From: Roseateles sp.
GTDB taxonomy: Bacteria > Pseudomonadota > Gammaproteobacteria > Burkholderiales > Burkholderiaceae_C
DNA length: 36,493 nucleotides
Reading direction: 5' to 3'
NCBI GenBank assembly: GCA_018780415.1
Contig: JADMJQ010000031.1
Coordinates: 72,112-108,604 of the forward strand
The position numbers and the translations under genes were made by a program. How positions within the stretch are numbered: position 1 is the stretch's first letter; every line of letters starts with the position of its first letter. The notes below the pieces were generated by a model. It was not told where the DNA came from. It was given only the letters and a program-made list of their open reading frames with translations, and ran no database searches. This document shows, in pieces, positions 26,471 through 34,875 of this stretch.

Positions 26471-27169
26471 ATGATGCCTATCCCTAAGCCTGCCCTTCGA
26501 CGCAACGTCGCCTTTTTGCCGCCCAAGCTGCTCGGCCTTGCCTTGGGCGTCGCTGGCTTGCTGCTGCTGGCCGCGGGGCCGGCACGGGCCGAAAAGGCCG
26601 ATCGCCTGATGCCGCTGAACATCGTCTCCGAGAAGGGTGGCAGTGTTGACGTCGCCAATCAACGGACCGAGTTCCTCGGCGATGTGGTGTTGAGCCGAGG
26701 CAGCCTGCTGTTGCGGGCCGAGCGCATCGACCTGCGCGAAACCGGTGACGGCTATTACCAGGCCAATGCCAGTGGCAAAACCGGCAAGCAGGTCAGCTTC
26801 CGCCAGGCTCGCGACGTGCCGGGCGAAGCGATCGAAGGCTATGCCGATGCGCTCGAATATGACACCCGCAGCGACTCGGTGCGCTTTTTGGGCAATGCGG
26901 TGGTGCGTCGCACCCAGGGCAACCGGGTCGCCGACGAGGTGACCGGCGCCGTCATCGTCTACAACAACCGCAGCGAAGTGTTCACCGCGGAAGGCGGCAA
27001 CGCCTCGCCGCACCCGACCGGCCGGGTGCGGGTGGTGCTGATGCCGCGCGGTGCGGCTGCCGCCGCCGATGCGGCGGCGTCGGCGGCGTCGGCGGCGTCG
27101 GCTGTAGCGACGCCTCCGGGCGTGCCGCTGCAGCCCAGCCTGACGCTGCCGCAGCCCAAGCCGCTATGA
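26471..27169 (+). CDS. lptA: LPS transport periplasmic protein LptA
   Basis: LptA, about 232 residues, the periplasmic bridge protein carrying LPS between LptC and LptD. A signal peptide ends at PARAEK, then the OstA-like beta-jellyroll: [31 protein letters not shown] and [32 protein letters not shown]. The C-terminal extension is low-complexity Ala/Ser/Pro and includes three 9-base repeats. The start is uncertain: the track ATG at 26441 overlaps a TAGAAT (-10-like) at 26437, while the ATG pair at 26471/26474 gives a normal signal peptide, so the latter is preferred. It overlaps lptB by four bases. Confidence 0.92.
   Translation: MMPIPKPALRRNVAFLPPKLLGLALGVAGLLLLAAGPARAEKADRLMPLNIVSEKGGSVDVANQRTEFLGDVVLSRGSLLLRAERIDLRETGDGYYQANASGKTGKQVSFRQARDVPGEAIEGYADALEYDTRSDSVRFLGNAVVRRTQGNRVADEVTGAVIVYNNRSEVFTAEGGNASPHPTGRVRVVLMPRGAAAAADAAASAASAASAVATPPGVPLQPSLTLPQPKPL
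27074..27100 (+). repeat. Three tandem 9-base repeats in lptA
   Basis: GCGGCGTCG occurs three times in tandem and encodes Ala-Ala-Ser units in the low-complexity LptA tail. Copy number changes would stay in frame. Confidence 0.8.
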
Positions 27170-27969
27170 GCGCCGCGCCAGCAGCCCCGCACGCGCACAG
27201 CCCCGTCGCCGCCCTTGAGTCCGGGCCGCGCAGCCGTTTAGAGGCCGAGGGTCTGGCCAAGAGTTATGGCGTGCGCCGCGTCGTCACCAATGTTCATGTC
27301 GGCGTCAATAGCGGTGAAGTGGTCGGCCTGCTGGGCCCCAATGGTGCCGGCAAGACCACCAGCTTTTACATGATCGTTGGCCTGGTGCGCGCCGATGCGG
27401 GCGAGATCCGCATCGACGGCCAGGCGGTGCAGCACCTGCCCATTCACCAGCGCGCGCGCCTGGGCCTGAGCTATTTGCCGCAAGAAGCTTCGATCTTCCG
27501 CAAGCTGACGACCGAAGAAAACATCCGCGCGGTGCTGGAGTTGCAGCTCGGGCCGGATGGCCAAGCCCTCGCGCCCGCGCGCATTGAGGAATTGCTGGAG
27601 AGCCTGCTGCACGATCTCAGCATCGAGAAGCTGCGCGACAGCCCGGCACCTGCCTTGTCGGGCGGCGAGCGACGGCGGGTCGAGATTGCCCGCGCGCTGG
27701 CCACCCAGCCGCGCTTCATCCTGCTGGACGAGCCCTTTGCCGGCGTCGACCCGATCGCGGTGCTGGAGATCCAGCGCATCATCGGCTTCCTGAAAGCGCG
27801 TGGCATCGGCGTTTTGATCACCGACCACAATGTGCGCGAAACGCTGGGCATTTGTGACCGCGCCTACATCATCAGCGAGGGCTCGGTGCTGGCCGAGGGC
27901 ACGCCGGCCGAGATCGTCGAGAACGCCGATGTGCGCAAGGTCTATCTCGGCGAAAACTTCCGCATGTAG
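27166..27969 (+). CDS. lptB: LPS export ABC transporter ATP-binding protein LptB
   Basis: LptB, 267 residues, the ATPase of the LptB2FG LPS extractor. Walker [10 protein letters not shown] is at residues 57-65, then [20 protein letters not shown], the signature [15 protein letters not shown], Walker [14 protein letters not shown] and the H-loop ITDHNV. An N-terminal extension of about 25 Ala/Pro-rich residues precedes the usual start. Its ATG overlaps the lptA stop (ATGA). rpoN follows four bases after its stop. Confidence 0.97.
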   Translation: MSAAPAAPHAHSPVAALESGPRSRLEAEGLAKSYGVRRVVTNVHVGVNSGEVVGLLGPNGAGKTTSFYMIVGLVRADAGEIRIDGQAVQHLPIHQRARLGLSYLPQEASIFRKLTTEENIRAVLELQLGPDGQALAPARIEELLESLLHDLSIEKLRDSPAPALSGGERRRVEIARALATQPRFILLDEPFAGVDPIAVLEIQRIIGFLKARGIGVLITDHNVRETLGICDRAYIISEGSVLAEGTPAEIVENADVRKVYLGENFRM

Positions 27970-27973
27970 TGTG

Positions 27974-29494
27974 ATGAAGCCCTCTCTGCAGCTACGGCTG
28001 AGTCAGCACCTCTCTTTAACGCCGCAGCTGCAGCAGTCGATCCGGCTCTTGCAGCTCTCCACCTTGGAGCTGAACCAAGAGGTAGAGCAGATGCTGGCGC
28101 AGAACCCGCTGCTGGAGACCGAGGAGGACTTCAGCGTTGCCGCGCCCGAGCTGGCCGAGCTGCGCGCCAATCTCAGCGAGGCGACTGCCGCCGAGGACAG
28201 CGGCGCCGATGCCGAGTTGGGCGGCGGCAGCGAGACGACGGCCGAGTTGCAGGCGGATGACTTCGGCGCGCCGGAGCGCGAGGACTGGGAAAACGGCACC
28301 GAGCGAGATGATTTCGACGGCATCCGCGAGCTGCCCACCAACAAGCCTGGCAGCGCCAATGCTGGCGACGACGACGGTGAGCATGCCGACCAATCGAATG
28401 GCGAAATCAGCCTGCAGGAACACCTGACGCAACAAATGGCCGGCATGGGGCTGTCGGCGACCGACCGCATGGCCCTGCATGTGTTGATCGAATCGCTGAA
28501 CGAAGACGGTTATCTGGAAGACTGTCTGGATGAGATTGCCGAGGCCTTGACCGAAGATGCGGAGGAGCGCGAGGACCTGCTCGACCATTTGCGCATCGCC
28601 TTGAAATGGCTGAAAAACATGACGCCCACCGGCGTCGGCGCCAAGGATTTGGCCGAATGCCTGGAGCTGCAATTGCGCGCCCTGCCGCGCAGCGCCGCGC
28701 AGATGATCGCCATCATGATTTGCCAGAAGTATCTGGAGCTGCTGGCCCGGCGCGACAGCAAGAAGCTGATGGCCTTGACCGGCGCCGATGATGAGCTGTT
28801 GCGCGAAGCGCAGGCCTTGATCGTGTCGCTGGAGCCCAAGCCGGGGCGTGCGTTCGCGCGCGGCATGGCCGCGGCGGTGATCCCGGACGTGATCGTGCGC
28901 AAGGTCGGACGCGAGCTGCGCGTCATCATCAACCCCGAGGTGGCGCCCAAGCTGCGCATCAATGAGCTGTATGCGAATGCGCTGAGGCAGACGCGCGGCG
29001 GCATTACCAACAGCCCGCTCGGCGGCCAGTTGCAGGAAGCGCGCTGGTTCATCAAGAACATCCAGCAGCGCTTCGACACGATTTTGCGCGTCTCTCAGGC
29101 CATCGTGGAGCGCCAAAAAGCCTTCTTCACGCATGGCGCTTTGGCGATGAAGCCGCTGGTGCTGCGCGAAATTGCCGATGAGCTGGGCCTGCATGAGTCG
29201 ACGATTTCGCGCGTCACCACGGCCAAATACATGGCGACCGTGTTCGGCACCTTCGAGCTGAAGTACTTCTTCGGTTCGGGCTTGAGCACCGAGGCCGGCG
29301 GCAATGCCTCGAGCACCGCCGTGCGGGCGCTGATCAAGCAATTCATCGACGCCGAGAACCCGGCCAAGCCGCTGTCCGACAGCGCGCTGGCCAGCATGCT
29401 GGAGGAGCAAGGCATCCAGGTCGCTCGCCGCACCGTCGCCAAGTACCGCGAAGGCATGAAGATCGGCACGACGACGATGCGGCGGGTCAACTAA
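27974..29494 (+). CDS. rpoN: RNA polymerase sigma-54 factor
   Basis: RpoN, 506 residues. Region I at the N-terminus is glutamine/leucine-rich (MKPSLQLRLSQHLSLTPQLQQSIRLLQ), followed by an acidic region II. The core-binding and HTH segments include LVLREIADELGLHESTISRVTT, and the diagnostic RpoN box ARRTVAKYRE is at about residues 484-493. The start is ATG 27974 (a GTG lies one codon upstream); the track start lies within lptB. The lptA-lptB-rpoN order is classical. The usual hpf/ptsN genes do not follow: the stop overlaps that of the convergent mipA gene. Confidence 0.97.
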   Translation: MKPSLQLRLSQHLSLTPQLQQSIRLLQLSTLELNQEVEQMLAQNPLLETEEDFSVAAPELAELRANLSEATAAEDSGADAELGGGSETTAELQADDFGAPEREDWENGTERDDFDGIRELPTNKPGSANAGDDDGEHADQSNGEISLQEHLTQQMAGMGLSATDRMALHVLIESLNEDGYLEDCLDEIAEALTEDAEEREDLLDHLRIALKWLKNMTPTGVGAKDLAECLELQLRALPRSAAQMIAIMICQKYLELLARRDSKKLMALTGADDELLREAQALIVSLEPKPGRAFARGMAAAVIPDVIVRKVGRELRVIINPEVAPKLRINELYANALRQTRGGITNSPLGGQLQEARWFIKNIQQRFDTILRVSQAIVERQKAFFTHGALAMKPLVLREIADELGLHESTISRVTTAKYMATVFGTFELKYFFGSGLSTEAGGNASSTAVRALIKQFIDAENPAKPLSDSALASMLEEQGIQVARRTVAKYREGMKIGTTTMRRVN

Positions 29495-30336
29495 AACAAA
29501 TAGGTAACGCCGGCGAAACCGCTCACCGATGAGCTTTGCTGCACCAGCGGGCTTCGTTTGGCTTCGCTGAGCAATTGCCCCGCCGTCAGCCCGAACGAGA
29601 CCCCCAGCCGCTGGCTGTAGCTATAGGTCAGCGCCAGATTGGCGCGCGCATCGCGCCCGCCCGCCTTGGGGCTGTAGCGCGCCAGGCCACTGCGCCCGGC
29701 CTGCGCCTGAGTCACGCCAAAATAGCTCTGCATATAGTCCTCGTTGACCCAGCTCGCCGCGACGCCGACGCCCAGCATCCAGCTGGGCGAGACGGGGTAG
29801 GCGTAGCTCAGGCCCAGGTCGGCAACCAGGCCGTTTTTCTGATCACCGGAGCCATAGCGCAGCGAGCTGGTGGCTTGCAGACCCCGTGCGATTTCATAGT
29901 TGAAGAACAAGCCCAGCTCGGGCCTGACCTTGATGTCACCCAGGCCGGCCAGATGGTCGTCAGCGTCTTCTTTGCGGCCGATGTCGACCGTCAAACGGGC
30001 GCCGAACTGGGCCGGGCCGCTGCCGCCGAAATTGACGCCTATGCCATTGCCGGTGCCTGCAAATAATCCATTACTCCAGCGGTATTCGAGCAAGGGAAGC
30101 GGGCGCAGGCCGGCGTCCTTGGCGCCCATGTACTTGGGCAGATAGGCCAGCCCCATGCCGACCGAGCCGCCGCTTTCGGCGGTTTTGACGCCGTACAGGC
30201 GCACGGCATCGAAGGCCTGTGCGCGCGCGTCGCTGACCAGACTCAGAGACGCGATGCAGGCCAGCGCGGTGATCAGGGAGACCAGGGCCAGGCGGCCCGG
30301 CTTGAATTTGCTTGTTGCTTGCTGAAGTTGCTTCAT
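29491..30336 (-). CDS. MipA/OmpV family outer membrane protein
   Basis: A 281-residue outer membrane barrel protein of the MipA/OmpV family (MltA-interacting). The signal peptide ends near DARAQA. Family segments follow: VGMGLAYLPKYMGAKD, PLPLLEYRW, GLFAGTGNGIGVNF and a final FAGVTYLF aromatic end. The start at 30336 gives the signal peptide. It is divergent from a tetR gene, with a large palindrome sitting between the -35 and -10 of its likely promoter, so TetR repression is strongly suggested. Its stop overlaps that of rpoN. Confidence 0.9.
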   Translation of the reverse strand: MKQLQQATSKFKPGRLALVSLITALACIASLSLVSDARAQAFDAVRLYGVKTAESGGSVGMGLAYLPKYMGAKDAGLRPLPLLEYRWSNGLFAGTGNGIGVNFGGSGPAQFGARLTVDIGRKEDADDHLAGLGDIKVRPELGLFFNYEIARGLQATSSLRYGSGDQKNGLVADLGLSYAYPVSPSWMLGVGVAASWVNEDYMQSYFGVTQAQAGRSGLARYSPKAGGRDARANLALTYSYSQRLGVSFGLTAGQLLSEAKRSPLVQQSSSVSGFAGVTYLF

Positions 30337-30409
30337 GTCGATACCAAAAAGTAGGAAAAGGGAGTGCGGGGGACGGGAGCCAGCCCGAAATGGGCGCGGC
30401 ATGAATTTC

Positions 30410-30438
30410 ACTATACACTGACCGAACCGTTCAGTCAG
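30410..30438 (-). promoter_or_regulatory. Candidate mipA promoter
   Basis: On the minus strand CTGACT (plus 30433-30438) and TATAGT (plus 30410-30415) are 17 bases apart, matching -35 and -10 elements. The intervening spacer is largely the palindromic operator. Confidence 0.55.
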
Positions 30439-30440
30439 TG
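30416..30440. promoter_or_regulatory. TetR-type palindromic operator
   Basis: A 25-base near-perfect palindrome with half sites CACTGACCGAAC and, on the other strand, CACTGACTGAAC. They differ at one position of 12 around a single central base. It lies in the mipA promoter and about 80 bases before the tetR start. Size and symmetry fit a TetR-family operator; binding is inferred. Confidence 0.75.
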
Positions 30441-30521
30441 ACAAGCGCCGACTTATTGCTGAGGCTGCCGGTTTTTGCTGAACTTACAATTTATCGACCC
30501 CTCGCTACCCACCGACCACCG

Positions 30522-31169
30522 ATGCCACAAAGCCATGGGACCTGCCCGCCATCCACCGCCCCAGCCTTGCGCGAAGGCCTGAGCGCCGCCAAGCGGGAGC
30601 AAATCCTGCAGGGCGCGATGCGCGTCTTCACCAGCGAAGGCTTCGGCGGCGCCAGCATGGAGCAGGTCGCCAAACACAGCGGCGTCTCCAAGGGCACGCT
30701 CTACAACTACTTCGACAGCAAACAGGCGCTGTTCGCCGTGCTGATTGAGCTGGAATGCGACAAGCTGCGCGGCCTGGTGTTCTCGCTTGACGGGGTGCGA
30801 GCGGCGCCCGAGGCCGTACTGATGCAGGTCGGCCTCGCCTTTATGCAGTCAACCTTGCGCCCGCATGAAATGGCGATGGCACGCACCGTGCTGGCCGAGA
30901 GCCACAAGTTCCCCGAGCTGGGCCGTGCGTTCGAGTCCGCCGGCCCCGAGCTGGGCGCCCTCTCTTTGGGCCGTTACTTGCGCGGCTTGGCCGACCAGGG
31001 TCTGCTGAAGATTGACGACGAGCTGCTCGCCGCCCACCAATTCATCGGGCTGTGCGATGCTGGCATGAGCCGGCGCGCACATTTGCAGATCGAGCAGCCG
31101 AGCGAGCAGCAAATCAGCGCGACGGTGGCCGCTGCGGTGCGGCTCTTTCTCAAAGGCTATGCCGGCTGA
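30522..31169 (+). CDS. TetR-family transcriptional regulator
   Basis: A 215-residue TetR-family regulator. The helix-turn-helix is EQVAKHSGVSKGTLYNYFDSKQALFAVLIE, preceded by REQILQGAMRVFTSEGFGGAS. The C-terminal helical domain resembles that of AcrR-like regulators (ARTVLAESHKFPELGRAFE). The start at 30522 follows the non-coding divergent region; the track start at 30438 would lie within the operator. It is divergent from mipA, and a perfectly placed palindrome suggests it represses mipA and possibly itself. Confidence 0.92.
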   Translation: MPQSHGTCPPSTAPALREGLSAAKREQILQGAMRVFTSEGFGGASMEQVAKHSGVSKGTLYNYFDSKQALFAVLIELECDKLRGLVFSLDGVRAAPEAVLMQVGLAFMQSTLRPHEMAMARTVLAESHKFPELGRAFESAGPELGALSLGRYLRGLADQGLLKIDDELLAAHQFIGLCDAGMSRRAHLQIEQPSEQQISATVAAAVRLFLKGYAG

Positions 31170-31213
31170 GGTCGGCACCAGACTGCGTCAATCAACCCAC
31201 TTGGAGCAAATCC

Positions 31214-31732
31214 ATGGCCCAGCGAAACCGTCTTGCAATGCTTGCCCTCATCGGAGGCCTATGTATGAGCCTGGCTGCATGCGTCAGCATACCGAGCCCG
31301 GGCAGCGTCGGCCCTGGCATGAGCAGTGCCGCCGTGCTGGCCCAATATGGCCAACCCGTACAGATCTGGCCCGATCTGGACGGCAAGGGCGGCAAAACCT
31401 TGGAATATTCGCAGCAGCCGATGGGCAAGAGTGCCTGGATGATTCGGATCGACGCCGGAGGCAGGGTTTCCAGCATCGAAGACACGCTGCAGCCAGCCGC
31501 GCGTGCTCGCGTTCAGCCGGGCTGGACGCCCGATCAGGTCAGCCGCCTGCTGGGCCGGGAGCGCAGCCGCATGACGTTCAGATTCAGCGGCGAAGAGGTG
31601 TGGGACTGGACCGTACCCGATGAAATGATGGGTCAGCGCCAGCGCTTCAATGTGCACTTCAAGGACGGCGTCGTGCTGCGCACCACCCACAGCATGATCT
31701 TCGATGACGACCGTATGTTCCCCATGCGCTAA
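31214..31732 (+). CDS. Lipoprotein with BamE/OmlA-like repeats
   Basis: A 172-residue lipoprotein. The lipobox LAAC is at the end of the signal (LCMSLAACVSIPSPG). Two BamE/SmpA-like half-motifs are seen: VGPGMSSAAVLAQYGQPVQIW, and VQPGWTPDQVSRLLGRERSR followed by SGEEVWDWTVPD. The true BamE has one. It is probably an envelope-associated lipoprotein; a role in outer membrane assembly is only suggested by the fold. GGAG precedes the ATG at 31214. It lies 44 bases downstream of tetR on the same strand. Confidence 0.82.
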   Translation: MAQRNRLAMLALIGGLCMSLAACVSIPSPGSVGPGMSSAAVLAQYGQPVQIWPDLDGKGGKTLEYSQQPMGKSAWMIRIDAGGRVSSIEDTLQPAARARVQPGWTPDQVSRLLGRERSRMTFRFSGEEVWDWTVPDEMMGQRQRFNVHFKDGVVLRTTHSMIFDDDRMFPMR

Positions 31733-31753
31733 GGCCTGCGGCCCGGGGCCTTA
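31730..31753. terminator. Hairpin built from two convergent stop codons
   Basis: TAAGGCC (31730-31736) and GGCCTTA (31747-31753) form a perfect 7-base stem with a 10-base GC-rich loop. Each arm contains the TAA stop of one of the two converging genes. Only a short T-run follows, so it may be a weak bidirectional terminator. Confidence 0.45.
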
Positions 31754-32161
31754 TTTGGGGTAAAGCAGCAGCTGCGTGCAGCGAAACAGCGCCAGCGTCT
31801 TGCCGGTGTCGCGGTGCGTCACCACCGCGTCCCAAACTTGCGTCGTGCGGCCCAGATGCACCGGGCGGGCCTTGCACTCGATCACGCCGTCGCGGGCCGT
31901 GCGCAGATGGTTGGACTTCAGCTCGATGGTCGTGAAGCCATTGGCGCCGGCCGGCAGATTGGCGATGCAGCCATAGCCGGCGCAGGTATCGGCCAGGCTG
32001 ACGATGCTGCCGGCATGCAAATAGCCATTCGGCGCCATCACGACCGGGCGCACCGGCAGTTCGGCATGCACCTCCTCGGGGCTGGCTTGCAAAATCACGA
32101 TGCCCAGCAAGCCGGGCAAGCCGGCGGCGCCGAACTGGGTCAATTGGTCAGAGGTGAGCAT
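31751..32161 (-). CDS. Hotdog-fold thioesterase (PaaI family)
   Basis: A 136-residue hotdog thioesterase. The family core is PNGYLHAGSIVSLADTCAGYG at about residues 44-64, followed by FTTIELKSNHLRTARDG and a final CTQLLLYP strand. Such enzymes hydrolyse aromatic or short-chain acyl-CoA. The substrate is unknown. It is divergent from the rRNA methyltransferase gene across 77 bases and convergent with the lipoprotein gene. Confidence 0.88.
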   Translation of the reverse strand: MLTSDQLTQFGAAGLPGLLGIVILQASPEEVHAELPVRPVVMAPNGYLHAGSIVSLADTCAGYGCIANLPAGANGFTTIELKSNHLRTARDGVIECKARPVHLGRTTQVWDAVVTHRDTGKTLALFRCTQLLLYPK

Positions 32162-32238
32162 GAGGTCCTGGGTTTGAAATGTGACGGGCAGTTTAGGCCG
32201 TTCGTCATCGCTGCTGCCGATGCTGGGACAATAGGCCC

Positions 32239-33522
32239 ATGGCCGCCAAAGAATCCCCCAAAACCTCTCTACAACTTTTCCTCTCCTGCGCCTCCGGCGT
32301 GGAGCGCTTGCTGGACGAAGAAGTCCGCCTGATCCTGCCCAAGACGCATATCGAGGTCTTGCGCGGCGGCATCGCGCTGAAGAGCGATCTCGAGGGCGTG
32401 ATGAAGCTCAACCTCGAATGCCGGCTGGCCCAGCGCGTGATGATCGAGTTGGCCTCGGGCGGCTACCGCCATGAGGACGATATCTATGCACTTGCACGCA
32501 CCATTGACTGGACCGAGTGGATCACGCCGGCCGAGACGATCCGGGTGGACACCGTGGCGCGCCACTCGCCGCTGCGCAGCCTCAACTTCGCCACGCTGCG
32601 CGTCAAGGACGCGATCTGCGATGTGTTGCGCGACGCCACCGGCGAGCGCCCCAGCGTCGACACCCGCTTCCCCGACCTGCCCATCATCCTGCACCTGAGC
32701 GAGCTGGACGCGACGCTCTATGTCGACACATCGGGCGAGCCGCTGTTCAAGCGCGGTTGGCGTGAGGACAAGGGCGACGCGCCGCTGAAAGAAACGCTGG
32801 CCGCCGCGATGCTGGCCGCCGCAGGCTGGAAGGGCACGCCCGAGACCGGCGGCGCCCTGCATGACCCCTGCTGTGGCTCGGGCACGATCGCGGTCGAGGC
32901 GGCGCAAATTGCCTGCGGCATGGCGGCCGGCATGCAGCGCCGTTTTTCATTCGAGAAGCAATTGCCGTTTGTGCCCTTGCGCGGCCGCTGGCAGGCGATC
33001 AAACAGGCCGCCAAGGACCGCGAACATGCGCCGGCCGTGCCTATCTTTTGCAGCGATGTGGCCTTCCGCATGGTGGACTTTGCGCGCCGCAATGCCGAGC
33101 GCGCTGGCGTCGCCCAGTACATCCAGTTCAACGGCGGAGACGCGCTGGAGCGCCCCGCGCCCGAGCTGCCGGAGGGCATGCCCGGCACCATCATGATGAA
33201 CCCGCCCTATGGCGAGCGGATCGAGGTACGCGGCAAGGCGGCTCATTACCGTGACGCAGGGGGCTCCGAAGCACGCGATGCCGGCGACGACTTCTTCCCG
33301 CGCCTGGCCTCGCATTGGAAGCGCGCCTACACAAACAACCCGGCCGGCTGGACCGCCTGGCTGCTCTGCCCGGATATGAAGTTACCTCAGCAGATGCGGC
33401 TGAAGGAATCGCGCCGCTTCCCGATGTGGAATGGCCCGATCGAATGCCGGCTGTTCCGCTTCGACCTGGTGGCCGGCTCGGCGCGTACACCCAAGCCAGG
33501 CGCCGAGCCGTCTGAAGTCTAG
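32239..33522 (+). CDS. rlmL: THUMP-domain rRNA methyltransferase (RlmL-like)
   Basis: A 427-residue SAM-dependent RNA methyltransferase. It has an N-terminal ferredoxin-like/THUMP region (LQLFLSCASGVERLLDEEV), then a Rossmann methyltransferase core with motif I in DPCCGSGTIAVEAA and the catalytic NPPYGERIE, typical of N2-guanine methylation. It corresponds to the N-terminal RlmL half of the E. coli RlmKL fusion (23S rRNA m2G2445), without the RlmK half. Its stop shares the palindrome CTAG with the stop of the convergent rsmE gene. Confidence 0.9.
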   Translation: MAAKESPKTSLQLFLSCASGVERLLDEEVRLILPKTHIEVLRGGIALKSDLEGVMKLNLECRLAQRVMIELASGGYRHEDDIYALARTIDWTEWITPAETIRVDTVARHSPLRSLNFATLRVKDAICDVLRDATGERPSVDTRFPDLPIILHLSELDATLYVDTSGEPLFKRGWREDKGDAPLKETLAAAMLAAAGWKGTPETGGALHDPCCGSGTIAVEAAQIACGMAAGMQRRFSFEKQLPFVPLRGRWQAIKQAAKDREHAPAVPIFCSDVAFRMVDFARRNAERAGVAQYIQFNGGDALERPAPELPEGMPGTIMMNPPYGERIEVRGKAAHYRDAGGSEARDAGDDFFPRLASHWKRAYTNNPAGWTAWLLCPDMKLPQQMRLKESRRFPMWNGPIECRLFRFDLVAGSARTPKPGAEPSEV

Positions 33523-34267
33523 ACTTCCTGCAGGGACAACCAGCCGAGCACGGCCAACGGCGCGGTGTCGGCGCGCAGGATGCGGGGGCCGAGCTGGGCG
33601 GCCTGAAAGCCACGGCCGCGCGCCGCCTGCTCCTCGGCCGGGCTGAGCCCGCCCTCGGGGCCACTCAGGACCAGGGTTTGCTTGGCGACAACGGCGTTCA
33701 ACGAGGTCAAGGGCTGAGCGGCGGTCGGACTGAGCAGCCAGCGGCGTTGTTCAAGCGTGGGCTGGGCCAGCTCGGCCAGCCAGGCCGCCAAGCTCTTCAC
33801 CGGGGCGATCCTGGGCACCTTGGTGCGGCCGCTTTGCTCGCAAGCGGCAATGGCCACGCCGGTCCAATGAGCGGCCTTCTTGTCGGCCCGCTCACCGCTG
33901 AGCCGCAGCACCGAGCGCTCGCTCATCAAGGGCTGAATGCAGGCCACGCCGAGTTCGGTGGCCTTCTCGACCAGGCCGTCCATGCGGTCATTGGCCGGCA
34001 TCACCACGGCCAGGGTCACGTCCTGCGCCAACTCACGCTGCACCAGATGGCGCGCCTGCAGATGCACGCGCACCTCGCTGCGGCCCATCGCCAGCACTTC
34101 GGCCTGCCATTCATGGCCGGAGCCGTCGAACAGAGTCAGCGGGCTGCCCGGCTGCAGGCGCAGCACCTGCACATGGCGCGCCGGGCGGCCGAGGGCGGCA
34201 AAAGCAAATCAGTGCCGCTGAGCTCGGGGGCGCTCAGTGGGCTATCGACAAAAAAACGCGGGGGCAT
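33519..34267 (-). CDS. rsmE: 16S rRNA m3U1498 methyltransferase RsmE, 5' end frameshifted
   Basis: The intact part (33519-34172, 217 codons from a GTG) is clearly RsmE: VQVLRLQPGSPLTLFDGSG, the SPOUT core with VMPANDRMDGLVEKATELGV, and knot residues LSGPEGGLSPAEE and ILRADTAPLAVLGWL. The normal N-terminus is missing from that frame but is present just upstream in another one: from the ATG at 34267, MPPRFFVDSPLSAPELSGTD and then DLLLPPSAARR. The two frames are joined through a GC-rich GGCGCGCC stretch at about 34173-34180, 95 bases from the ATG to the GTG, so the gene is out of frame by one missing or two extra bases. It could be a sequencing error or a real lesion. No ribosome site precedes the internal GTG. 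Confidence 0.8.
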
Positions 34268-34329
34268 GGCTGGCAGCTTGAATCGCAAAAGCGCTCAGTG
34301 TGCCAGCAAGTTCATGCGCATCAAGCACA

Positions 34330-34797
34330 TCAGGTGGATCGGATGATGGACATGGCACGCCGCACCTGATCGGCCACCACCGGACCCTGCGCTTGCTGGA
34401 CCTCGGCCACGAAGCGCTGCCCCAAGATACGCAGAGCCGCCAGGTCGCCGCAGCGTTCCACCTCCAGCACCATGCGGTAGCCCTTCATCAGACCCAGATA
34501 CTGCTTGGCATGGCGAGTCAGAAAGCCGTAGAGCTGCTCGTAGTCCAGCGGCGAGAGATCGTCCGGTGCACTTGCGCCGGCGTCCGGGCCTGCGTTGGCG
34601 TCGGCAATCAAGCCCTGCGCCAGCAGATAGTCGATGTCGGCCGCCACCGTGCCCTGCACCAGACTCAGCCATTGCGCCGCGGTCTTGCCGCCATCAATCA
34701 TCAGCAATAGATTGCGCACGCTGCGCGACATGGCCAAGCCGCGCGCCTTGATTTCGGCACGCCCCGCCTCGGTCTTGAGGTAAGCCCGGTCCAGCAT
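34330..34797 (-). CDS. Conserved-looking hypothetical protein
   Basis: A 155-residue soluble protein that I do not recognise. The N-terminal part (SRSVRNLLLMIDGGKTAAQWLSLV ... DIDYLLAQGLI) reads like a small winged-helix fold. A Pro/Ala/Asp-rich linker and a C-terminal helical region (YEQLYGFLTRHAKQYLGLMKGYRMVLEVERC) follow. No signal peptide or membrane segment is present. The start is the ATG at 34797 with a GGGGG-type ribosome site about 8 bases upstream, rather than the GTG at 34818. It lies between rsmE and the acyl-CoA ligase on the same strand. Confidence 0.75.
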   Translation of the reverse strand: MLDRAYLKTEAGRAEIKARGLAMSRSVRNLLLMIDGGKTAAQWLSLVQGTVAADIDYLLAQGLIADANAGPDAGASAPDDLSPLDYEQLYGFLTRHAKQYLGLMKGYRMVLEVERCGDLAALRILGQRFVAEVQQAQGPVVADQVRRAMSIIRST

Positions 34798-34875
34798 TGT
34801 TGTCACCCCCTGCAGCACATGGTGGACTCTAAATGGGACTGGGCTTGTGCGCGCGTTGGTTCAGCGCACGCGGAC

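Noticed and set aside
28016-29410. 464-codon ORF antisense to rpoN (and similar ones opposite argS, glcB and trpE)
   Set aside because: Composition is typical of reverse-frame translation of GC-rich genes, and the sense genes are certain.
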